The notes under the pieces are model-generated. The model searched no databases and was not told the origin of the DNA. It saw only the letters and a list, made by a program, of their open reading frames with translations. The position numbers and the translations under genes are program-made. A stretch of DNA of 64,000 nucleotides from Prevotella sp. UBA2742 (GTDB lineage Bacteria > Bacteroidota > Bacteroidia > Bacteroidales > Bacteroidaceae), in contig DEJS01000007.1 in assembly GCA_002353485.1 (NCBI GenBank), forward strand, positions 24,327 through 88,326, given 5' to 3'. Positions 24,583 through 34,592 of the stretch are shown here, piece by piece; positions within the stretch are counted from its first letter, which is position 1; the number at the start of each line of letters is the position of its first letter.

Positions 24583-25337
24583 GGAGACCCTACATCAAGA
24601 GCATTCCCTACGAGGAATGGAACGACAACGAGACGCTGGACAAACTGGTTGACGAGTTGCAGGAGGGTGGTACCAACGTCATCGTAGGCTCGTTGGACAA
24701 ACTCATCAACTGGGGACGTGCCAACTCGCTATGGTCACTGACTTTCGCTACCTCGTGCTGCGGAATCGAGTTTATGGCCTGCGGTTGTTCGCGTTATGAC
24801 TTTGCCCGCTTCGGCTTTGAGGTCACGCGCAACTCTCCCCGTCAGGCTGACCTGATTATGTGTGCCGGTACCATTACCCACAAGATGGCCCCAGCCCTGA
24901 AGCGTCTGTACGACGAGATGGCTGAGCCCAAGTATGTGATTGCTGTTGGTGGTTGTGCCATCAGTGGCGGACCATTCAAGTCGAGCTATCATGTTGTGAA
25001 AGGCATTGAGGAAATCGTGCCTGTTGATGTGTTTATTCCAGGTTGTCCTCCACGTCCTGAGGCCATCATGTATGGCATGATGCAGCTGCAACGTAAAGTG
25101 AAGATAGAGAAATTCTTCGGTGGTGCCAACCACAAGCAAAATGCTGCCGAGAAGGAACTGGGTGTGTCGAACGAAGAGTTGACGTTCCGAAATAAGCTGG
25201 GTGACCATCGCCGCGATTGCGCGCCACACTCAGACCTTCAGGTCAGAGAACCGATGGTGGTGACTGACGTTCCTCAGGAGTTTGTTGAGGAGTTGAAGAA
25301 CTCAAAAGAAGAAGTGAAGGAGGGCACTGCCGTATGA
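24573..25337 (+). CDS. nuoB: NADH-quinone oxidoreductase subunit B
   Basis: This peripheral subunit binds the terminal iron-sulfur cluster N2, which reduces quinone. The 254-residue protein has the cluster ligands TSCCGIEF, the later conserved Cys in MCAGTITHK, and PGCPPRPEAIMYG. It is longer than a typical ~160-200-residue NuoB because of a charged C-terminal tail after about residue 185, ending EEVKEGTAV. The start MEVRRPYIKSIPYEEWN lies inside the end of nuoA. Confidence 0.94.
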   Translation: MEVRRPYIKSIPYEEWNDNETLDKLVDELQEGGTNVIVGSLDKLINWGRANSLWSLTFATSCCGIEFMACGCSRYDFARFGFEVTRNSPRQADLIMCAGTITHKMAPALKRLYDEMAEPKYVIAVGGCAISGGPFKSSYHVVKGIEEIVPVDVFIPGCPPRPEAIMYGMMQLQRKVKIEKFFGGANHKQNAAEKELGVSNEELTFRNKLGDHRRDCAPHSDLQVREPMVVTDVPQEFVEELKNSKEEVKEGTAV

Positions 25338-26947
25338 AGTTAGAATTCCTTTCATTCGATTTTGACAAGTTTGCACAAGAGATGCAGAACTTGAAGCAGC
25401 AGAAAGGCTTCGACTATTTGGTGACCATTGTCGGTGAAGACTTTGGCGCAGAGGAAGGCCTTGGCTGCATCTATATTCTGGAGAACAGTGAGACGCACGA
25501 GCGTTGCTCGGTCAAACAGATTGCCAAGTGTCAGGTATGTGGCGACGGCATGTCTTCCAATGGAACAGGTGATACTGATGGACAGCCCGTTCCCTATATC
25601 CCAACCGTCAGCACTATCTGGCGTGTTGCTGACCTGCTGGAGCGTGAAGTGTACGATTTCTATGGCATTGTGTTTTTGGGTCATCCTGACATGCGACGTC
25701 TATTCCTGCGCAGTGACTTCAAGGGCTATCCTTTCCGTAAGGACTGGAAGTTCAATGATAGTTATACACTGGATGATGATAAAGAGCCAGACTACGGTCT
25801 GGAATATTATCTGGACAAGGATGGTAACCTGCAGTCTAAGCAGAATAAACTATTCGCTCAGGACGACTATGTCATTAATATAGGTCCTCAGCACCCCTCT
25901 ACGCATGGTGTGTTGCGCCTGCAGACTGTTCTGGACGGTGAGACCGTTAAGCGTGTCTATCCTCATCTTGGCTATATCCATCGTGGTATAGAGAAGATGT
26001 GTGAGCAGATGACCTATCCCCAGACGTTGGCATTGACTGATCGACTGAACTATCTCTCGGCAATGATGCATCGTCATGCACTGGTTGGTGTCATTGAGGA
26101 AGGTATGGGCATTGAACTGACCGATCGTATTAAGTACATTCGTACCATCATGGACGAGCTTCAGCGTCTTGACTCGCACTTGCTCTATGTGGGTTGCTGT
26201 GCTCAGGATATGGGTGCCCTGACAGCATTCCTTTATTCGATGCGTGACCGTGAACATGTGCTGAATTGTATGGAGGAGACCACGGGAGGCCGTCTGATAC
26301 AGAACTATTATAGAATAGGTGGGTTGCAGGACGATATCGACCCCAACTTCGTGAAGAACGTGAAGGACCTTGTGAAGTACATGAAGCCTATCATTCAGGA
26401 GTATGTCGACGTGTTTGGCGACAATGTCATTACGCATAATCGCTTTGAGAAGGTAGGTCCTATGTCGTTAGTGGATTGTATCTCGTATGCTGTTACTGGC
26501 CCTGCCGGGCGTGCCTCTGGTTGGAAAAACGACGTACGCAAGAACCATCCATACGATATGTACGACAAGGTGGAGTGGGAGCAGGTTACGATGAACGGCT
26601 GTGACACCATGGACCGTTACACCTGCCACATCCAGGAGATGTATCAGAGTCTGAGGATTATTGAGCAACTCATCGACAACATCCCTGAGGGTGACTTCTA
26701 TGTGAAGCAGAAGCCCATCATCAAGGTGCCCGAGGGACAATGGTACTTTTCTGTCGAAGGTGCCAGCGGTGAGTTCGGCGTATACCTCGACTCGCGAGGC
26801 GATAAGTCGCCCTATCGTCTGAAAATGCGCCCTATGGGCTTGTCGCTTACTGGTGCCCTCGACCCCATGCTGCGTGGTCAGAAAATTGCTGACCTTGTGG
26901 CTACAGGTGCAGCTATAGACTTTGTGATTCCCGATATCGACCGTTAG
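25334..26947 (+). CDS. nuoCD: fused NADH-quinone oxidoreductase subunits C and D
   Basis: The 537-residue protein joins the ~30-kDa NuoC domain (residues 1 to about 165, with EREVYDFYGIVFLGHPDMRRL) and the ~49-kDa NuoD domain. The latter starts at about INIGPQHPSTHGVLRL and includes the quinone-site HPSTHG and the ELQRLDSHLLY region. The C-D fusion is the usual form in Bacteroidetes and enterobacteria. The start overlaps the nuoB stop as ATGA. Confidence 0.95.
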   Translation: MKLEFLSFDFDKFAQEMQNLKQQKGFDYLVTIVGEDFGAEEGLGCIYILENSETHERCSVKQIAKCQVCGDGMSSNGTGDTDGQPVPYIPTVSTIWRVADLLEREVYDFYGIVFLGHPDMRRLFLRSDFKGYPFRKDWKFNDSYTLDDDKEPDYGLEYYLDKDGNLQSKQNKLFAQDDYVINIGPQHPSTHGVLRLQTVLDGETVKRVYPHLGYIHRGIEKMCEQMTYPQTLALTDRLNYLSAMMHRHALVGVIEEGMGIELTDRIKYIRTIMDELQRLDSHLLYVGCCAQDMGALTAFLYSMRDREHVLNCMEETTGGRLIQNYYRIGGLQDDIDPNFVKNVKDLVKYMKPIIQEYVDVFGDNVITHNRFEKVGPMSLVDCISYAVTGPAGRASGWKNDVRKNHPYDMYDKVEWEQVTMNGCDTMDRYTCHIQEMYQSLRIIEQLIDNIPEGDFYVKQKPIIKVPEGQWYFSVEGASGEFGVYLDSRGDKSPYRLKMRPMGLSLTGALDPMLRGQKIADLVATGAAIDFVIPDIDR

Positions 26948-26990
26948 TCGAAGAATTGTAAATTTGAAGAATTGGATAATTGAAGTTATT

Positions 26991-28079
26991 ATGTTCGACT
27001 TTTCTATTATAACACAATGGTTCGACGCTTTTCTTCGCGAGACGTTAGGTCTGGGAGATTTTCTGTCGATATTGATTGAGTGCGTACTTGTTGGCGTGGC
27101 CATCCTCGTTGGATATGCGCTGATAGCTATCGTACTGATTTTCATGGAGCGTAAGGTGTGTGCCTTCTTCCAGTGCCGCTTAGGCCCGATGCGTGTAGGC
27201 TACTGGGGCCTGCTGCAGGTCTTTGCCGACGTGCTGAAGATGCTCATCAAGGAGATTTTCTTCGTCGACCGTGCCGACAAGCTGCTCTATGCTGTGGCTC
27301 CGCTGTTGGTCATCATCGGCTCTGTGGGTGCCTTCTCGTTCCTGCCGTGGAACAATGGTGCCACGGTGCTCGACTTTAACGTGGGCGTGTTCTTGCTAAC
27401 AGCTATCTCGTCGATAGGTGTAGTAGGTATCTTCCTTGCAGGTTGGGGCTCTAATAACAAGTATTCTGTTGTCTCGGCCATGCGCGGTGCTGTGCAGATG
27501 ATTTCCTACGAGATGTCGCTCTGCCTCTGTCTCATTACTGCCGTCATACTAACTGGCACGATGCAGATGTCTGGTATTGTCGAGGCACAGACTGGACCGT
27601 GGAAATGGCTTATTTTCCAAGGCCATGTGCCGGCTATCATCGCCTTCCTCGTGTTCCTCGTTGCAGGTAATGCCGAGGCCAACCGTGGCCCGTTTGACAT
27701 GGCTGAGGCCGAGAGCGAGCTGACGGCAGGTCACCATACCGAATACTCCGGCATGGGTTTCGGATTTTTCTATTTGGCAGAGTTCCTCAATCTCTTTATC
27801 ATTGCGGGTATCGCTGCTACCGTCTTTTTGGGTGGTTGGGCTCCTGTCAACATTGGTATTGAGGCTTTCGATGAGCTGATGAATTACATCCCAGGCATCG
27901 TGTGGTTTATGGGTAAGGCTTTTGCCTTGGTATGGATTTTGATGTGGATTAAGTGGACTTTCCCCCGTCTGCGTATAGACCAGATTTTGAAATTAGAGTG
28001 GAAATACTTGATGCCATTAGGATTGATAAATCTTGTTCTGATGACCATCGTGGTGGCCTTGGGCTTATATATTAAATAA
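26991..28079 (+). CDS. nuoH: NADH-quinone oxidoreductase subunit H
   Basis: This membrane subunit forms much of the quinone chamber. The 362-residue protein has about eight helices and the signature ERKVCAFFQCRLGPMRVGYWG. It also has the loop RGPFDMAEAESELTAGHHTEYSGM, rich in the acidic residues that link quinone reduction to proton pumping. The ATG at 26991 is preferred; an in-frame ATG 27 bases upstream would add a weak nine-residue extension. Confidence 0.95.
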   Translation: MFDFSIITQWFDAFLRETLGLGDFLSILIECVLVGVAILVGYALIAIVLIFMERKVCAFFQCRLGPMRVGYWGLLQVFADVLKMLIKEIFFVDRADKLLYAVAPLLVIIGSVGAFSFLPWNNGATVLDFNVGVFLLTAISSIGVVGIFLAGWGSNNKYSVVSAMRGAVQMISYEMSLCLCLITAVILTGTMQMSGIVEAQTGPWKWLIFQGHVPAIIAFLVFLVAGNAEANRGPFDMAEAESELTAGHHTEYSGMGFGFFYLAEFLNLFIIAGIAATVFLGGWAPVNIGIEAFDELMNYIPGIVWFMGKAFALVWILMWIKWTFPRLRIDQILKLEWKYLMPLGLINLVLMTIVVALGLYIK

Positions 28080-28088
28080 GGTATTGCA

Positions 28089-28631
28089 ATGGAAAATAAA
28101 GGATATTTCGAAGAGATAGGACATGGTTTGAAGACGCTTGCCACTGGTATGGGAGTGACTTGGAAGGAGTACTTCAAGGACTTTTTCTCCAACAAGTCGA
28201 CAGAGCAGTATCCTGAGAACCGGAAGACGACACTGCATGTGTCGGCACGTCACCGTGGACGCCTGGTGTTCAAGCGCAACGACGACGGCTCTTTCAAGTG
28301 CACGGCCTGCACGTTGTGTGAGAAGTCTTGCCCCAATGGAACTATCAAGATTACGAGCCACATGGCCGAAGACCCGGAGACGGGCAAGAAGAAGAAGGTG
28401 CTCGACGACTACCAGTACGACCTTGGCGACTGCATGTTCTGCCAGCTTTGTACCAACGCCTGCAACTTCGACGCCATTGAGTTCACCAACGATTTCGAGA
28501 ACGCAGTGTTCGACCGCTCGAAGCTGGTGCTGCACTTGGACAAGGAGCAGTATAAGGGCGGTTCGCTGCCTGGCCTCATTGATGGCGGCGCACCGCTGAC
28601 CATCGGTAAGTTTAACACTAAAACGAAGTAA
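28089..28631 (+). CDS. nuoI: NADH-quinone oxidoreductase subunit I
   Basis: This subunit carries the two 4Fe-4S clusters N6a and N6b in the connecting arm. The 180-residue protein has two ferredoxin motifs, CTACTLCEKSCP and CMFCQLCTNACN, each with the CxxCxxCxxxC pattern. An N-terminal segment with GMGVTWKEYFKDFF is typical of Bacteroidales NuoI. Without NuoE, F and G, electrons presumably enter at or near this subunit from ferredoxin or another donor. Confidence 0.95.
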   Translation: MENKGYFEEIGHGLKTLATGMGVTWKEYFKDFFSNKSTEQYPENRKTTLHVSARHRGRLVFKRNDDGSFKCTACTLCEKSCPNGTIKITSHMAEDPETGKKKKVLDDYQYDLGDCMFCQLCTNACNFDAIEFTNDFENAVFDRSKLVLHLDKEQYKGGSLPGLIDGGAPLTIGKFNTKTK

Positions 28632-28637
28632 GCGACT

Positions 28638-29159
28638 ATGGCAAATATGATTATGTTTTGCATTCTTGCCGTCGTCATTCTCGGCTCTGCCGTGATGTGC
28701 GTGACGACGACCAGAATCATGCGAGCCGCAACATTCATGTTGTTTGTGCTCTTCGGCGTGGCAGGTCTTTACTTCCTGCTCGACTATACGTACCTGGGAG
28801 CTGCCCAGATTTCAGTCTATGCCGGCGGCGTGACGATGATTTATGTCTTCGCCATTCAACTGGTAAGCAAGCGCACCCTGCAGGGCCTGACCGAGCGAAT
28901 GAAGGGTAGCCGCGTTCTTTGGGGCGGTCTGCTCTGTCTCATCGGTTGTGCTACGGTAATCCTGGTGCTGCTGAAGAATAAGTTTATCTATACCGCTGAT
29001 GCCGTTGCCGATGTAGAGGTTCCCATGAAAAACATCGGACAGGCTCTGGTAGGCGCGGGACGTTACGAGTATGTGCTGGCATTTGAGTTCATCTCGCTGT
29101 TCCTGCTGGCCTGCATCATAGGTGGTTTGGTTGTTTCACGTAAAGAAGAGGAGAAGTAA
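28638..29159 (+). CDS. nuoJ: NADH-quinone oxidoreductase subunit J
   Basis: The 173-residue membrane subunit has five hydrophobic helices and the typical YTYLGAAQISVYAGGVTMIYVFAIQL segment, which contains the third-helix pi-bulge region. It starts 6 bp after nuoI and ends 3 bp before nuoK. Confidence 0.93.
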   Translation: MANMIMFCILAVVILGSAVMCVTTTRIMRAATFMLFVLFGVAGLYFLLDYTYLGAAQISVYAGGVTMIYVFAIQLVSKRTLQGLTERMKGSRVLWGGLLCLIGCATVILVLLKNKFIYTADAVADVEVPMKNIGQALVGAGRYEYVLAFEFISLFLLACIIGGLVVSRKEEEK

Positions 29160-29162
29160 GCT

Positions 29163-29474
29163 ATGATAATACCTGTAGAATGTTATTTCGTGCTCAGCGC
29201 ACTGCTGTTCTTCATTGGCGTCTTCGGCTTTGTCACGCGTCGCAACCTCATTGCCATGCTGATTAGCATCGAACTGGTGCTCAATGCTGTCGACATCAAC
29301 TTTGCGGCCTTCAACCGCCTGCTGTATCCCGGCTCCATGGAGGGCATGTTCATGACGCTCTTCTCCATTGGAGTTTCGGCAGCAGAGTCGGCAGTGGCCA
29401 TTGCTATCATCATCAATGTCTATCGCAACTTCCGTAGCGATAGTGTTGACAGCATCAAGAACATGAAATGGTAA
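29163..29474 (+). CDS. nuoK: NADH-quinone oxidoreductase subunit K
   Basis: The 103-residue protein has three helices and the conserved membrane Glu residues, one in LISIELVLNAVDINFAAF and one in VSAAESAVAIAI, which form part of the antiporter-like proton path. Length and layout are normal for NuoK. Confidence 0.94.
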   Translation: MIIPVECYFVLSALLFFIGVFGFVTRRNLIAMLISIELVLNAVDINFAAFNRLLYPGSMEGMFMTLFSIGVSAAESAVAIAIIINVYRNFRSDSVDSIKNMKW

Positions 29475-29519
29475 GGGATAAGAATTGAAGAATTAAAGAA
29501 TTAAAGAATTGAAGCTTTT

Positions 29520-31511
29520 ATGGATATATATAGTTATTCCTTCCTGATACTTCTGCTGCCTGCGCTCTCATTCGTGATACTTGCGCTGTGTGGTATGAAG
29601 ATGTCGCATAAGACCGCCGGCCTTATCGGCACTACGTCATTAGGACTGATTACCGTGCTGTCCTATGCGACGGCCTTCGCCTACTTCGGTGGCGACCGTT
29701 TGTCGAACGGCACGTTCCCCACGATAGTTCCCTATAACTTCACCTGGTTGCCGTTGGGCAATCTGCACTTCGACATGGGTATCCTCTTGGACCCCATTTC
29801 GGTCATGATGCTCATCGTCATCAGCACGGTGTCGTTTATGGTACATATCTATTCGTTCGGCTACATGCATGGTGAGAAGGGTTTCCAGCGTTACTACGCT
29901 TTCCTCTCATTGTTCACCATGTCGATGCTCGGTCTGGTGCTGGCCACCAACATCTTCCAGATGTACACCTTCTGGGAACTGGTGGGTGTCTCCAGCTACC
30001 TGCTCATCGGTTTCTACTATCCGCTGAAGCCTGCCATCGCTGCCTCAAAAAAGGCCTTCATCGTGACGCGTTTTGCCGACATGTTCTTCCTCATCGGCAT
30101 CCTGCTCTTCGGCTACTATACCGACTCGTTCAGCTTCTCGTTTGCTGGCGACATCGTGATGGGGCAGGGCACCACGCCGTTCATCGAGGGCAATGCCGCC
30201 AAGGCCATGGCTGCTGGTGCCTTCATTCTGCCCACTGCCTTAGTGCTGATGTTCATTGGTGGTGCCGGTAAGTCGGCTATGTTCCCGTTGCACATCTGGC
30301 TGCCTGATGCCATGGAGGGTCCCACGCCAGTATCGGCTCTCATCCACGCTGCTACGATGGTGGTGGCTGGTGTGTTCCAGATTGCCCGTATGTTCCCCCT
30401 GTGGGTTGAGTACGCCCAACCGCAGATGAGCATCGTGGTCTGGGTGGGCGTGTTCACAGCCTTCTATGCTGCTGCCGTGGCCTGCGCCCAGAGTGACATC
30501 AAGCGAGTACTGGCCTTCTCTACCATCTCGCAGATTGCGTTCATGATGGTAGCCCTCGGCGTGTCGTTGCCTGGTCATCATGGTGTGCTCGACAACCACG
30601 CTCAGTTGGGTTTCATGGCAGGTATGTTCCATCTTTTTACCCATGCTATGTTTAAGGCTTGCCTGTTCCTTGGAGCCGGTTGTATCATTCATGCCGTACA
30701 CTCTAACGAGATGGCCCTGATGGGTGGCTTGCGCAAGTATATGCCTATCACGCACATCACGTTCCTCATCTCGTGTCTGGCTATTGCTGGTATTCCCTTC
30801 TTCTCAGGCTTCTCGTCGAAAGACGAGATTATCACAGCCTGCTTTGCCTACAGTCCTGTGGTGGGTTGGATTATGACAGGTATTGCCGCTATGACCGCTT
30901 TCTACATGTTCCGACTGTATTACGGCATCTTCTGGGGAACCGAGAACAAGGAGGCTCACGCACATCATACACCACACGAGGCTCCCGCCACGATGACCAT
31001 CCCTCTGATAGTGCTTTGCGTCATCACTTGTGGCGTGGGCATCTACACCACCATTGCCGGTTTTGCTGGGTGGGGTGGCAGCTTCGGCCAGTTCGTAAGT
31101 GCCGAGGGTACCAACTACACCATCCACTTTGATACGCAGATTGCGCTGACTTCAACCGTCATCGCCATCTTGAGCATCTGTCTGGCCACCTATATCTATA
31201 AAGGTGAGAGCCAGCCCGTCGCCGACTGCCTGTACAAGCAGTTCCCGCGTCTGCATCAGGCTGCCTACAAGCGTTTTTATCAGGACGAGATTTGGCAGTA
31301 TGTCACCCACCGCATCATTTTCCGCTGTGTCTCCACGCCCATCGCCTGGTTCGACCGTCATGTCGTTGATGGCACGTTCAACTTTTTGGCATGGGGTGCT
31401 AACGAGGCCGGCGAGTCGTTGCGTCCCTGGCAGAGTGGCGACGTGCGCCAGTATGCTGTGTGGTTCCTCACTGGAACAGTAGCGCTGACGCTAATACTGT
31501 TGGCTATTTAA
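29520..31511 (+). CDS. nuoL: NADH-quinone oxidoreductase subunit L
   Basis: The largest proton-pumping antiporter-like subunit has 663 residues and about sixteen membrane helices. Conserved motifs include FWELVGVSSYLLIGFYY, GGAGKSAMFPLHIWLPDAMEGPTPVSALIHAATMV and KRVLAFSTISQIAFMM. The C-terminal long lateral helix region is present. A short spacer with AATTGAAGAATTAAAG repeats separates it from nuoK. Confidence 0.95.
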   Translation: MDIYSYSFLILLLPALSFVILALCGMKMSHKTAGLIGTTSLGLITVLSYATAFAYFGGDRLSNGTFPTIVPYNFTWLPLGNLHFDMGILLDPISVMMLIVISTVSFMVHIYSFGYMHGEKGFQRYYAFLSLFTMSMLGLVLATNIFQMYTFWELVGVSSYLLIGFYYPLKPAIAASKKAFIVTRFADMFFLIGILLFGYYTDSFSFSFAGDIVMGQGTTPFIEGNAAKAMAAGAFILPTALVLMFIGGAGKSAMFPLHIWLPDAMEGPTPVSALIHAATMVVAGVFQIARMFPLWVEYAQPQMSIVVWVGVFTAFYAAAVACAQSDIKRVLAFSTISQIAFMMVALGVSLPGHHGVLDNHAQLGFMAGMFHLFTHAMFKACLFLGAGCIIHAVHSNEMALMGGLRKYMPITHITFLISCLAIAGIPFFSGFSSKDEIITACFAYSPVVGWIMTGIAAMTAFYMFRLYYGIFWGTENKEAHAHHTPHEAPATMTIPLIVLCVITCGVGIYTTIAGFAGWGGSFGQFVSAEGTNYTIHFDTQIALTSTVIAILSICLATYIYKGESQPVADCLYKQFPRLHQAAYKRFYQDEIWQYVTHRIIFRCVSTPIAWFDRHVVDGTFNFLAWGANEAGESLRPWQSGDVRQYAVWFLTGTVALTLILLAI

Positions 31512-31552
31512 TCTCGAGAAGTCAAATATCGAAATAACGAAATAACAAAACA

Positions 31553-33034
31553 ATGAGTATATTAAGTTTATTCGTAGTAATTCCCGCCTTGATGCTTTTG
31601 GGCCTTTGGCTTTCTAAAACGCTCAATCAGGTGCGTGGAGTGATGGTTGCTGGCGCCTCGTGTTTGCTGGCCTTGTCCGTATGGCTGACTTTTTATTTTG
31701 TGCAACAGCGTGCAGCTGGCAATACCGATGTGATGCTGTTGACGGCTAGTACGCCGTGGTTCAAACCGCTCAATATAGCCTACTCCGTCGGAGTCGACGG
31801 TATTTCGGTGGTCATGTTGCTTTTGTCGAGTATCATTGTTTTCACTGGTACTTTTGCCTCATGGCAGCTGAAGCCCATGACGAAAGAGTATTTCCTCTGG
31901 TTCACCCTGCTGTCGACGGGTGTCTACGGCTTCTTCATCTGCACCGACATGTTCACCATGTTTATGTTTTATGAGGTAGCTCTCATCCCCATGTACTTGC
32001 TCATCGGTGTCTGGGGCTCGGGCAACAAGGAGTACGCCGCCATGAAGCTGACGCTAATGCTGATGGGAGGTTCCGCCCTGCTCATCCTTGGCATCCTCGG
32101 CATCTACTACTTCAGCGGTGCCACGACCATGAACGTCAACGAGATTGCTGCCATGCACAACATCCCGGTAGAGACGCAGAAGGTCTTCTTCCCCTTCATC
32201 TTCATCGGCTTCGGCGTCCTAGGGGCCCTTTTCCCCTTCCACACTTGGTCGCCCGATGGTCATGCCTCGGCACCCACGGCTGTCTCCATGTTGCATGCCG
32301 GCGTGCTGATGAAGTTAGGAGGCTACGGCTGCTTCCGTGTGGCGATGTATCTGCTGCCCGATGCTGCTAACGAGCTGGCATGGATATTCCTGATACTCAC
32401 TACCATCTCGGTGGTCTATGGTGCCTTCTCGGCCTGTGTACAGACCGATTTGAAGTACATCAACGCCTATTCCTCGGTGTCGCACTGCGGACTAGTGCTT
32501 TTTGCCCTACTGATGATGACCAAGACCTCATGCACTGGTGCCATACTGCAGATGCTGTCGCACGGTTTGATGACGGCCCTCTTTTTTGCCCTCATCGGTA
32601 TGATCTATGGACGTACCCATACCCGTGATATCCGTTACTTGGACGGTCTGATGAAGATCATGCCATTCCTTGCCGTGGGTTATGTAGTGGCAGGTCTTGC
32701 CAACCTCGGTCTGCCGGGCTTCTCTGGTTTCATTGCTGAGATGACCATCTTCGTGGGTTCTTTCGAGAATCCTGATACGTTTCACCGTGTGGCCACCATC
32801 ATCGCTTGCACCAGCATCGTTGTGACAGCCGTCTACATCCTGCGCGTCGTAGGCAAGATACTGTATGGCGAAGTGAAGAACCAGCACTACTTGGAGCTTA
32901 CCGATGCTACGTGGGATGAGCGTGTCGCCGTCATCTGTCTCATTGCCTGTGTTGCAGGTCTTGGCCTGTTCCCTCTTTGGGCGAGCAATGTCATTTCGGA
33001 TGCTGTAGGACCGATTCTCGCAAATATTATCTAA
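31553..33034 (+). CDS. nuoM: NADH-quinone oxidoreductase subunit M
   Basis: The 493-residue antiporter-like membrane subunit has about fourteen helices. It has MFYEVALIPMYLLIGVWG, FPFHTWSPDGHASAPTAVSMLHAGVLMKLGGYG and KYINAYSSVSHCGLVLFAL, with the proton-channel Glu and Lys residues. It lies between nuoL and nuoN in standard order. Confidence 0.95.
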   Translation: MSILSLFVVIPALMLLGLWLSKTLNQVRGVMVAGASCLLALSVWLTFYFVQQRAAGNTDVMLLTASTPWFKPLNIAYSVGVDGISVVMLLLSSIIVFTGTFASWQLKPMTKEYFLWFTLLSTGVYGFFICTDMFTMFMFYEVALIPMYLLIGVWGSGNKEYAAMKLTLMLMGGSALLILGILGIYYFSGATTMNVNEIAAMHNIPVETQKVFFPFIFIGFGVLGALFPFHTWSPDGHASAPTAVSMLHAGVLMKLGGYGCFRVAMYLLPDAANELAWIFLILTTISVVYGAFSACVQTDLKYINAYSSVSHCGLVLFALLMMTKTSCTGAILQMLSHGLMTALFFALIGMIYGRTHTRDIRYLDGLMKIMPFLAVGYVVAGLANLGLPGFSGFIAEMTIFVGSFENPDTFHRVATIIACTSIVVTAVYILRVVGKILYGEVKNQHYLELTDATWDERVAVICLIACVAGLGLFPLWASNVISDAVGPILANII

Positions 33035-33052
33035 AAATAGAAGATTAAAGAT

Positions 33053-34507
33053 ATGGGATATAGTCAATTCTTAAATATGATTCCCGAGGCCTTATTGGTT
33101 CTCGCGCTTATACTGGTGTTCTTTGCAGATTTCTGCCTTATGAAGAGTGAACGTAAGACAGCTCTGCTCAGCAAACTGACAGTCATGTTACTTATTTGTA
33201 ACATGGTGATGATGACCACAGTGGCTCCTGCTGAGGCTTTCGGAGGAATGTATGTGGCTACCAAGGCTGCTAACGTGATGAAGATTATCCTCTCTTTGGG
33301 TACACTTATTGTCGTTATCATGGCCCAGCCCTGGTTAGAAAACGAAGCAAAAAAGTATGCAGGCGAATTCTATCTGTTGGTGTTTTCCACGTTGTTGGGT
33401 ATGTTCATAATGACATCCAGTGGTAACTTTCTTATGTTCTTCCTCGGACTTGAGACTGCCTCTGTGCCGATGGCCTGTCTGGTAGCTTTCGATAAGTACA
33501 AGAAGAACTCGGCTGAGGGTGCTGCTAAGTACATTCTGACGGCCACCTTCTCCAGTGGCGTCATGCTTTACGGTCTGTCGTTTGTCTACGGCAGCGTAGG
33601 CACGCTCTATTTCGATGATGTCGCTCAGCGCATAGGTTTCTTCGCCCAATACAAGAGCCAACTGCCCATGCTCATCATGGGACTGGTGTTCTTCTTCAGC
33701 GGACTGGGCTTTAAACTGTCACTTGTGCCCTTCCACTTCTGGACGGCTGATACCTATCAGGGCGCACCCACGGCCGTCACTGGCTACCTGTCGGTCGTAT
33801 CCAAGGGTGCCGCCGCCTTCGCTCTGATGGCCATCTTTGTCAAGGCTTTCGGTCCGCTGACGGAGTATTGGGAGTACCTGCTCTACATCGTTATCGTGCT
33901 CAGCATCACCATTGCCAACCTCTTTGCTATCCGTCAGAGCGAGTTGAAGCGCTTCATGGCCTTCAGCTCCATCTCGCAGGCCGGTTACATCATGCTGGCC
34001 GTCATCGGAGCCTCGCAGACTGGCATGGCCGCGCTGATGTACTACGTGCTGGTGTATGTCGTGGCCAACATGGCCGTCTTCACCGTCATCAGTACCGTCG
34101 AGCAGAACAATGGCGGCACAACGATGATGTCCAGTTACGACGGACTCTATCAGACCAACCCCAAGCTGGCGTTCCTCATGACGCTGGCCCTGTTCTCACT
34201 GGCCGGTATTCCTCCGTTTGCAGGCATGTTCTCGAAGTTCTTTGTCTTCATGGCTGCTGCCCAGCAGGGTTCTTTCTGGGCCTACTTCGTGGTGTTTATC
34301 GCTTTGGTCAATACCGTCGTGAGCTTGTACTACTACCTGCTCATCGTGAAGGCCATGTATATCAAGCAGACCGACACACCTCTTCCTTCCTTTCATGCAG
34401 ATGGGAGCAGTCGCATAGCTCTTGTAATCTGTACTACAGGCATTGTGCTTTTCGGTATCTGTTCCTATATTTATGACTGGCTGTTTGCTGCTTCGGCTAC
34501 GTTCTGA
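33053..34507 (+). CDS. nuoN: NADH-quinone oxidoreductase subunit N
   Basis: The 484-residue antiporter-like membrane subunit has about fourteen helices. Motifs include FKLSLVPFHFWTADTYQGAPTAVTGYLS and KRFMAFSSISQAGYIMLAVIG. It is the last gene of the nuo operon and is followed within 21 bases by a strong terminator. Confidence 0.95.
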   Translation: MGYSQFLNMIPEALLVLALILVFFADFCLMKSERKTALLSKLTVMLLICNMVMMTTVAPAEAFGGMYVATKAANVMKIILSLGTLIVVIMAQPWLENEAKKYAGEFYLLVFSTLLGMFIMTSSGNFLMFFLGLETASVPMACLVAFDKYKKNSAEGAAKYILTATFSSGVMLYGLSFVYGSVGTLYFDDVAQRIGFFAQYKSQLPMLIMGLVFFFSGLGFKLSLVPFHFWTADTYQGAPTAVTGYLSVVSKGAAAFALMAIFVKAFGPLTEYWEYLLYIVIVLSITIANLFAIRQSELKRFMAFSSISQAGYIMLAVIGASQTGMAALMYYVLVYVVANMAVFTVISTVEQNNGGTTMMSSYDGLYQTNPKLAFLMTLALFSLAGIPPFAGMFSKFFVFMAAAQQGSFWAYFVVFIALVNTVVSLYYYLLIVKAMYIKQTDTPLPSFHADGSSRIALVICTTGIVLFGICSYIYDWLFAASATF

Positions 34508-34527
34508 TGGTAGATTTCTATAAATAT

Positions 34528-34563
34528 AAGTGGGACTTTCATCCGATGAAAGTCCCACTTTTT
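34528..34563 (+). terminator. terminator of the nuo operon
   Basis: AAGTGGGACTTTCAT (34528-34542) pairs without mismatch with ATGAAAGTCCCACTT (34546-34560) around a three-base loop and is followed by TTT. The mirror-image strand starts with AAAAAGTGGG, so it may also stop transcripts of the minus-strand kinase-like gene that ends at 34593. Confidence 0.85.
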
Positions 34564-34592
34564 GTGGTATTATGGGAAAGATAGAATACTTT

